Positions 7,146-12,152 of a DNA stretch of 15,044 nt are shown here, piece by piece (the first letter of the stretch is position 1; every line of letters begins with the position of its first letter). Both the position numbers and the translations under genes were made by a program. The notes beneath the pieces are model-generated. The model was not told the DNA's origin. It saw nothing but the letters and a program-made list of their open reading frames with translations, and made no database searches. The stretch is from DAISWO01 sp036826295 (GTDB lineage: Bacteria; Patescibacteriota; Saccharimonadia; Saccharimonadales; JAGQNJ01). The DNA is taken from the NCBI GenBank assembly GCA_036826295.1, contig DAISWO010000008.1, positions 1 through 15,044 of the forward strand. The letters are read 5' to 3'.

Positions 7146-7216
7146 AGCCGACTGCTCTAACCCCTGAGCTACATCCCCTCGTTAGAACCGACGTTCAGCT
7201 TACACAGAATAAATAA
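6776..7216 (+). CDS. HNH homing-type endonuclease, antisense to the group I intron and the 5' tRNA exon
   Basis: 146 residues from the ATG at 6776; the frame is open to a TTG at 6749, but a TATACT -10 box sits between the two. Likely a site-specific DNA endonuclease that promotes intron homing. Residues 5-27 hold a four-cysteine zinc ribbon (Cys7, Cys10, Cys22, Cys26). Residues 56-112 are an HNH domain with Cys56-x2-Cys59, His71-His72, then CHNCH (104-108) and His112. Residues about 124-135 are encoded by the complement of the 5' tRNA exon, and the last 11 come from the flank upstream of the tRNA, so the C-terminal tail is not intron sequence. The HNH fold ends before the tail, which may be dispensable. 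Endonuclease genes on the strand opposite a group I intron are known in some eukaryotic nuclear rDNA introns but are unusual. It could also be a decaying gene, though no internal stop or frameshift is seen. Confidence 0.85.
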   Translation: MKKRSNCKVCDKTLIGKQTLFCSVKCKNSVHQSYSAQKKRGIERKLFFVNKLGNKCSQCGYSANLSGLAFHHLGGKEFQLDVRSLSNRKIDPIIEEVAKCILLCHNCHAEVHNPGLDLAKLLIEPTALTPELHPLVRTDVQLTQNK

Positions 7217-7254
7217 GATATTTATCCTGTTCCACCTTCTGGTCGTTTCTTCCT

Positions 7255-7310
7255 CTTAGTTTTCCAAACAGTCGAGCTGGCAGAGCCACCTCTTTAGTTT
7301 GAAAAACTAG
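7255..7310 (-). other. Extended hairpin upstream of the tRNA gene
   Basis: Outer arms 7255-7269 and 7297-7310 and inner arms 7274-7281 and 7285-7292 (with a 3-nt loop) make a long stem with small interruptions. The imperfect outer pair is G.U on the minus strand but C-A on the plus strand, so it would be more stable in a tRNA-strand transcript. A TGGTATACT extended -10 on the minus strand (about 7339-7347) would place it in a roughly 150-nt 5' leader of the tRNA precursor. The rest of 7217-7381 shows no gene. It could equally be an end signal for the endonuclease gene, but no T-run follows. Confidence 0.45.
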
Positions 7311-7363
7311 TTAAGACAAACAACACTAACAGAGAAAAGTATACCAGATTTTCGGTTTAGATA

Positions 7364-7369
7364 TATAAT
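7364..7369 (+). promoter_or_regulatory. Consensus -10 box of the FtsB/DivIC-like gene
   Basis: A perfect TATAAT ends 12 nt before the ATG at 7382, leaving a leader of only about 6 nt and no Shine-Dalgarno sequence. No good -35 is seen. Confidence 0.6.
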
Positions 7370-7381
7370 AGAAAAACGTAC

Positions 7382-7837
7382 ATGCAAGATAAAATAAAAA
7401 TAAAACTATCTGAATATTTCAAGTCGTTATCAGATATTCGAATTCTAGGGCAGACTTTTTTTGTAATCCTGATGTTGCTGGTTAGTTGGAGTAGTGTAAA
7501 AGCTATACAAAAAAACTACTTGTTACAAAAACAAATATCACGATTAGAGCAAGAGGTTGAGATTGCACAGCTAGAGAATGATAATCAAAAACTGAATAAT
7601 CTATACCTAGAAACCGATCAATTTGTTGAACTTTCTGCACGTCGTCAATTTGGGTTGGGGGCTCCTGGAGAAAAATTATTGGTAGTCCCAAAAGAAGTAG
7701 CTATGAAAAATTCAAGCAAGATAAAAAGTGATCAAGATACGGTAAAAAAAGTTAACAAACCAAAATATCAAAAGAATATTGAAGCATGGGTTAGTTTTTT
7801 CTTTCGAGATTCCCAGAACAAACTAATTGATAGCTAA
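7382..7837 (+). CDS. FtsB/DivIC-like septum formation initiator family protein
   Basis: 151 residues, a single-pass membrane protein with its C-terminus outside. Residues 1-20 are cytoplasmic and basic, about 22-42 form the membrane helix, about 47-80 a coiled coil (QISRLEQEVEIAQLENDNQK), and 86-103 the family's characteristic ARRQFGLGAPGEKLLVVP segment. These proteins join FtsL and FtsQ/DivIB homologues at the division septum and help activate septal peptidoglycan synthesis. The Lys-rich C-terminal 45 residues go beyond the core family. The start is fixed by a TATAAT box just upstream; no ribosome-binding site is present. The gene converges with the signal peptidase gene: the stop codons TAA (7835-7837) and, on the other strand, TAG (7834-7836) overlap. 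Which subfamily member it represents cannot be decided. Confidence 0.85.
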   Translation: MQDKIKIKLSEYFKSLSDIRILGQTFFVILMLLVSWSSVKAIQKNYLLQKQISRLEQEVEIAQLENDNQKLNNLYLETDQFVELSARRQFGLGAPGEKLLVVPKEVAMKNSSKIKSDQDTVKKVNKPKYQKNIEAWVSFFFRDSQNKLIDS

Positions 7838-9408
7838 AGTTTTTGCCTGTTCTTGAATGGTAAAACTCGTGCATCGACGCGGCCGATTATATACTGTATA
7901 TCTATCGGTCCGTTCGTTCTAGAATCTAGGGATTCGGGACGATTATCCCCACTTACGAATATTTCGTTTTCTGCTAGTGTTATGTCCAAGTTATTCTCAT
8001 CGCCTTTAATATAGGTTTTTTCCCAGTAGTTACCTTTGTCAGGGTTAAAACCTTTTGGCGACTCTGCATTATATATTGTTATTGTCCCGCCGTTAATGAA
8101 TACTCGTTCTCCAGGTAAACCGATTACTCGCTTTACGACATATTGGATCTTTTCTTGTTCATCCGAAAGGATGTTTGCTGGTTTGGTAAAAATGATTACT
8201 TCACCTCGTCTAGGAAGATATTTTTGACCATTAATATTTGCCCATGTGCTCGGAGATTTATTCACTGCCAGTCTATCATCGGTGTAAAGAGTTTTTTCCA
8301 TACTAACGCCATCTACTCTAAATATTTCAACAAAATAGTTATCAATTACAATCATTGAGAATAAAACGAAGGCAATAACACCAACAATCGGAAGAGCAAG
8401 GCGAAGAATCCTTTCAATCGATTCATTGACCTGATTATCAGAAGTTTGAATCGGTTGATTGACCATAATTGGTTGTTGCTGTACGTCGGGATCGTCGGGT
8501 ATAACAATAGACTGTTCCTGTAGTATACCGTGGTTAATTTTCCATTGTCGTCTTCGTCTAAAGATACGAAAAATGGCCAGTATTATACTTATTAAGACTG
8601 CAAATAACAGTATCGAACCAACTATTTTAAGCCATGTTTTATTACTATTGAATATTCTGAACAGTAAGTTACTAAAATCTTTCGTAAAGCTAATATAAAC
8701 TTGATTATCGATGACTACTTTTTGCCCAGATCTATAGCTAATTACTTTTGAAAGTGTTTGGTTTCCGCCAGGCACTAACTTAGTGTTAAAATCTTCAACT
8801 TTGGGTGTTGTGTATAGATACCTATTGTTAGCATAATAATCAACCTTCGTTATTTGGTCATTTTTTGGATCAGTTACGTTTTTTACGACAAGATCATTTA
8901 CCGCTAAAGATGTATGGATTGGGACGACATAGCCTTTTTCGTCGCCTATCTTTGTGGAGCATTTTTTATCAGGAATACATACAGGATTAGATTTTGAGAC
9001 CAGCAGTACTTCGGGGCGGTTTGCATCTGGCATTGAGTCGAAAATATCTGCCGCTAAAATAAATCTTGGCTCTTGCCGTGCGTTTAACTTCCATGTTCCA
9101 ATTTTTTTATATGTTTCGCCATTAGCTTGAACTTTCCCTATTGTTTTGCAGTTCGTATCATCTTCAATTAGTAATTGGACTTTTGTTGCTTGCCCTCGCT
9201 TACCTAGTTTTACGTAAACATCGTATTCGTCTGGGCTGACAACTAATCTGGCATCATAGTATGCCGTTATATCTTCGTCACAATACTGTTGTTCTGATGC
9301 GTTGACGTTATCGATACTAATGAAATGCAACAAGAATACCGAAAATATAAAAAACACAACTAATCCAAATATGCCAGAATTTAAAAGTCTATTTTTTTTA
9401 TAGCGCAT
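7834..9408 (-). CDS. lepB: Signal peptidase I fused to an N-terminal extracytoplasmic domain
   Basis: 524 residues, two to three times the usual length of bacterial type I signal peptidases. The C-terminal part (about 335-524) is a clear S26 peptidase: membrane helix 337-356, catalytic Ser369 in VDGVSMEKTL, general-base Lys426 in YVVKRVIGLPGERV, and the box E motif GDNRPESLDSRTNG (487-500). It would cleave signal peptides of exported proteins at the outer face of the membrane. The N-terminal part is unusual: a signal or anchor helix (8-30), a roughly 220-residue outer domain with Cys43, Cys87, Cys144 and Cys150 that I do not recognise, a second helix (259-283), an Arg-rich stop (284-288) and a polar Gln/Pro-containing cytoplasmic linker (about 290-330). 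The ATG at 9408 follows an A/T-rich -10 (TATCAT, 7 nt away) with no Shine-Dalgarno. The gene is divergent from the DUF2207 gene. The peptidase call is firm; the role of the front domain is unknown. Confidence 0.88.
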   Translation of the reverse strand: MRYKKNRLLNSGIFGLVVFFIFSVFLLHFISIDNVNASEQQYCDEDITAYYDARLVVSPDEYDVYVKLGKRGQATKVQLLIEDDTNCKTIGKVQANGETYKKIGTWKLNARQEPRFILAADIFDSMPDANRPEVLLVSKSNPVCIPDKKCSTKIGDEKGYVVPIHTSLAVNDLVVKNVTDPKNDQITKVDYYANNRYLYTTPKVEDFNTKLVPGGNQTLSKVISYRSGQKVVIDNQVYISFTKDFSNLLFRIFNSNKTWLKIVGSILLFAVLISIILAIFRIFRRRRQWKINHGILQEQSIVIPDDPDVQQQPIMVNQPIQTSDNQVNESIERILRLALPIVGVIAFVLFSMIVIDNYFVEIFRVDGVSMEKTLYTDDRLAVNKSPSTWANINGQKYLPRRGEVIIFTKPANILSDEQEKIQYVVKRVIGLPGERVFINGGTITIYNAESPKGFNPDKGNYWEKTYIKGDENNLDITLAENEIFVSGDNRPESLDSRTNGPIDIQYIIGRVDARVLPFKNRQKL

Positions 9409-9415
9409 TTATATA

Positions 9416-9421
9416 ATGATA
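9416..9421 (-). promoter_or_regulatory. -10 box of the signal peptidase fusion gene
   Basis: On the minus strand TATCAT ends 7 nt before the ATG at 9408, in a very A/T-rich stretch; an overlapping TTATAT is an alternative. Either gives an essentially leaderless mRNA. Confidence 0.4.
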
Positions 9422-9470
9422 AGCTGTTTACTAACAAAAGTTGAAATTAAAATACTCAGCACATAGTTAG

Positions 9471-9479
9471 TTATCCACA
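9471..9479 (+). promoter_or_regulatory. Perfect DnaA-box 9-mer between divergent genes
   Basis: TTATCCACA equals the classic strong DnaA box. It sits in the 105-bp divergent region between the signal peptidase and DUF2207 genes, near the expected -35 of the latter. Binding is inferred; the sequence match is exact. Confidence 0.45.
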
Positions 9480-9497
9480 ACCATTTCTGAACTGTGA

Positions 9498-9503
9498 GAT
9501 AAT
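9498..9503 (+). promoter_or_regulatory. -10 box of the DUF2207 gene
   Basis: GATAAT ends 10 nt before the ATG at 9514, so the leader would be about 4 nt and has no Shine-Dalgarno. The DnaA-box 9-mer overlaps the region where a -35 would be. Confidence 0.5.
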
Positions 9504-9513
9504 ATATAAAACT

Positions 9514-11017
9514 ATGAAAAAACTCATCTTCTCATTTGTTAGTATTTTATTCTTAATGAACTTTGGTTCAGCTGGAGTCGTTGAGGCTCAAAATGTTAAC
9601 AATTTTAAAATAGATACCTTCGTAACGGATTATTATATTGAAAAATCTGATAAAAACGTTGCCTCGATGCGGGTAGTAGAAAAAATTGTTGCTACTTTCC
9701 CTGAATATGACCAAAACCATGGGATTATTCGAGCGATCCCTAACGAGTACAAGAACAAAACTCTAAATCTGAAAGTTCAATCGATATTAAACGAAAATGG
9801 CACTCCGCATGAGTATTCTGTTAGCGAGAGTAACGATAATACAATATTAAAAATCGGAAACGCTAATCGTTATGTTCATGGACAAACTACATACATTATC
9901 AGCTATAAAATATCGAATTTTATTAGTTTTGAAGATAGTCATGATGAGTTCTATTGGGATGTTAACGGTAATGAGTGGGCTCAACCAGTAGGAAAAGTTA
10001 CAGCAAAAGTCCATATCCCAAGCAGTGTTGGGGTCGTAGAACCGGATTTGCAAAAATGTTTTACCGGAGGCTATGGTGTTAAAGAAAGTCTATGCGACAT
10101 AAAGACAAAAAAAGACAAAAATGGGGAATTAGTTACTGTTACAGCTAATGGTCTCAGCCCATATGAAACTCTAACTTTTGTTTTAGGATTTCCCAAAGGC
10201 ACTTTTGAGCCGGATAAGATGGCTGCTCTAATCGGCTTGGTAATCATGATAATTATTGTGTTATCGGCTGTACTGCCAATCTTGCTCACATTAGTCATTG
10301 TGATTAGTAAATGGAGAAAGCGGGGAAGGGACCCTAAGGGCAAAGGGATTGTCATTCCTGAATACATCGCCCCAAAAAATATGGATGTGGTTATCTCGGA
10401 TGTCGTTTTAAACGAGAGGATGACACCCAAGGCAATAACGGCAGGAATAATTGAGCTAGCAACGACCAAATATATTACTCTGTATGAAATAAAGAAAGAT
10501 AAGTTAATTGGTAGTAAAACAGAGTATGAGATCGAGCTGGTTAAAAAAGAATATCCGAAGTCAGCCCAACTAAAAGCAATTATTATTATGATATTTGGTT
10601 CTACCGGTAGTGTCGGTAATCGAGTNNNNNNNNNNNNNNNNNNNNNNNNNNNNNNNNNNNNNNNNNNNNNNNNNNNNNNNNNNNNNNNNNNNNNNNNNNN
10701 NNNNNNNNNNNNNNNNNNNNNNNNNTAAAAAGTCTAAAATTAAGCTGTTCGAGAACCTCCTGCCTTACGCAATATTATTTGGTCTAGAAAAAGATTGGGC
10801 CAAGGAGTTTCAGGATATTTATGATCAACCACCTGATTGGTATCACGGCAACGTAAACAATTTTAACGCCGTCTATTTAGCATCTTCACTCAATAGTTTT
10901 TCTTCCGCAAGCGCATCGTCGTTCAGCCCACCAAGTAGTTCTGGATCTAGTGGATTCTCTGGTGGTGGTGGATTTTCTGGTGGAGGCGGTGGCGGAGGCG
11001 GTGGCGGAGGCTGGTAA
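9514..11017 (+). CDS. DUF2207-family membrane protein, interrupted by a scaffold gap
   Basis: The two ends belong to one gene. Residues 1-25 are a signal peptide (likely cleavage after VEA); 26-235 are the DUF2207 outer domain (early HGIIRAIPNEY and central FYWDVNGNEW segments typical of the family); 236-266 form a long hydrophobic helix ending in WRKRGRDPKG; from 280 begins the cytoplasmic part, which reaches residue 371 at the gap. After the gap, LFENLLPYAILFGLEKDWAK and a Ser-rich then Gly-rich tail ending in Gly-Trp are the usual C-terminus of this family. The two sides are in different frames across the 100 Ns, and the middle (normally more than 100 residues with further membrane helices) is missing, so the frame change is most likely an assembly artefact. 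Function is unknown; the family is common in CPR and other bacteria. It stops 26 bp short of the convergent next gene. Confidence 0.82.
10626..10725. other. Assembly gap of 100 Ns
   Basis: Exactly 100 Ns, the usual placeholder for a gap of unknown size. It lies within the DUF2207 gene. The missing protein segment suggests a true gap of several hundred bases. Confidence 0.95.
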
Positions 11018-11043
11018 TAGAGCTTTTGGTCAACACTAGCTAG

Positions 11044-12084
11044 CTATACCCCGAACTTTACGCTTTCTTCCATCTTCCTAATAAGATCTGTGTTGTTGTC
11101 AAAAACTTCATTTGTAAAGAAGTATAAGAATGAATACGCTCGTTTGCCCACTATACTTAATATGATTACGCCCTTAGCTGGTACGGTCTCATTATCTTTT
11201 ATTGATCGCATGTCCAAACTTACTTCAGCTCGCATTAGGCTGTTGTCATCCGAAACAGTTTTATTGCCAATCTTTATGTTTTTCATTTCTGAATCAAAGA
11301 ATTCTGATGCATCTGAGTCAAAGGAATCGCTCTTGAATTTATCAGCAACCTCTTTTTTTTGCGCATCAGTAACGTCCGCAGTGTAAGAGACCGTATTTAT
11401 AGAAGCATTGATACCACCCAGCGCCGCTTGAGTATTACTTTCTTTCGAATTATCTTTATGAACATAGGTTGCCGATAAGTCAGTTTTAATTGTTTCTTCC
11501 ATTTCTTTTGGAATCTCAAAACTCATCCCAGAATTTTCATCTGTAGAGAAGCCTGCTAATTCAATAGATTTGGTTTCTGAATATTTCGGCACGTCAGAAC
11601 CAAGTTTGCCGACAATAAAAATAGCTAGAACTGCAATAAGCCCGACAACTAAAAGAGCCCCGAGAACTAACAACAATTTTTTAACAGGCAGGCTTTTTTT
11701 AGGAGCTTGCGGCATTGGGTCTTGGGGCTGTAACGGTTGAGGTGGGGAGGCGGGCATGGGTACAGGGCTTGGGGGCGTATCAAATGTATTTGCAGTAGCG
11801 TCTTGCATCGGTGTTTGGGCGACAGGTAGAGGTGTCGGGGTTTGTGCAGGTTGCGGAGGCGGAACACTTGGTTGTACGGGCACCTCTACTGGTGTGGGTG
11901 TGACATTTTGTGTATTCATGTCGGGCATGATTGGTGCTGGTTGGTTTGCTGGATATTGCTCAGTCTGATCAAGGGGATCTGGGTTTGGTGAAGCTATTGG
12001 TTGTTGGGGCTGTAGTGGTTGAGGAGGTGGAGGAATTGGTGTTTGGTTCGGGTCTGTAAATTGGTTCGGGTCGTTGGGTTGCAT
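11044..12084 (-). CDS. Membrane protein with Pro/Gln-rich cytoplasmic tail and small outer domain
   Basis: 346 residues. Residues 1-130 are low-complexity, rich in Pro, Gln, Thr and Ala, with no signal peptide, so they should be cytoplasmic. Lys129, Lys130, Lys135 and Lys136 precede the single membrane helix (about 137-159). The outer domain (about 165-346) begins after a Ser/Tyr/Glu linker with FSTDENSGMSFEIPKEM and contains strands and helices with no cysteines. It resembles in style the small PsbP-like or lipoprotein-like domains common in CPR membrane proteins, but I cannot name the family. The start at 12084 is supported by AAGGA (12092-12096) 7 nt upstream, unlike most genes nearby. The gene is divergent from the HtrA-like protease gene, 68 bp apart, and both proteins have Pro/Gln-rich cytoplasmic tails, which hints at a joint role. 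Function unknown. Confidence 0.75.
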   Translation of the reverse strand: MQPNDPNQFTDPNQTPIPPPPQPLQPQQPIASPNPDPLDQTEQYPANQPAPIMPDMNTQNVTPTPVEVPVQPSVPPPQPAQTPTPLPVAQTPMQDATANTFDTPPSPVPMPASPPQPLQPQDPMPQAPKKSLPVKKLLLVLGALLVVGLIAVLAIFIVGKLGSDVPKYSETKSIELAGFSTDENSGMSFEIPKEMEETIKTDLSATYVHKDNSKESNTQAALGGINASINTVSYTADVTDAQKKEVADKFKSDSFDSDASEFFDSEMKNIKIGNKTVSDDNSLMRAEVSLDMRSIKDNETVPAKGVIILSIVGKRAYSFLYFFTNEVFDNNTDLIRKMEESVKFGV

Positions 12085-12131
12085 TAAGGAATCCTTTCTC
12101 TAATATGTATTCAATAATCATATCATGCTTA

Positions 12132-12140
12132 TGCTACAAT
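12132..12140 (+). promoter_or_regulatory. Extended -10 promoter of the HtrA-like protease gene
   Basis: TGCTACAAT (extended -10 TGn plus TACAAT) ends 12 nt before the ATG at 12153. This position decides the start: an in-frame upstream candidate at 12105 would lie upstream of the promoter. The leader would be about 6 nt without a Shine-Dalgarno. Confidence 0.55.
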
Positions 12141-12152
12141 CTAGATAAAGCT

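Larger units (their letters stand above)
6495..7178 (-). tRNA. tRNA with CAU anticodon (elongator Met or Ile2), split by a group I intron
   Basis: The exons are 7146-7178 (5', 33 nt) and 6495-6537 (3', 43 nt including encoded CCA). Joined they give a 76-nt tRNA with a perfect acceptor stem (GGGGATG/CATCCCC), discriminator A, D-stem GCTC/GAGC, T-stem GTAGG/CCTAC with TTCAAAT loop, and anticodon stem GTCGG/CTGAT (two G.U pairs) with loop CTCATAA, hence anticodon CAU. It is not an initiator: position 1 pairs with 72 and the three G-C pairs of the initiator anticodon stem are absent. The D-loop and variable region resemble bacterial Ile2 (lysidine-modified CAU) at least as well as elongator Met; this cannot be settled by eye. 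The junction is ambiguous by two bases (CA), but the rules that a group I 5' exon ends in U and the intron ends in G place the split between U33 and C34. It is functional only if the intron is spliced. Confidence 0.88.

Noticed and set aside
6495..7178. Initiator tRNA-fMet
   Set aside because: The acceptor is fully paired at 1-72 and the anticodon stem lacks the three consecutive G-C pairs of initiators.
9514..11017. True frameshift in the DUF2207 gene
   Set aside because: The frame change coincides with an N-filled gap of arbitrary length.
12105..12152. Upstream start for the HtrA-like protease
   Set aside because: This stretch contains the extended -10 promoter and would add a sequence unlike a membrane-protein start; ATG at 12153 begins a typical basic N-terminus.
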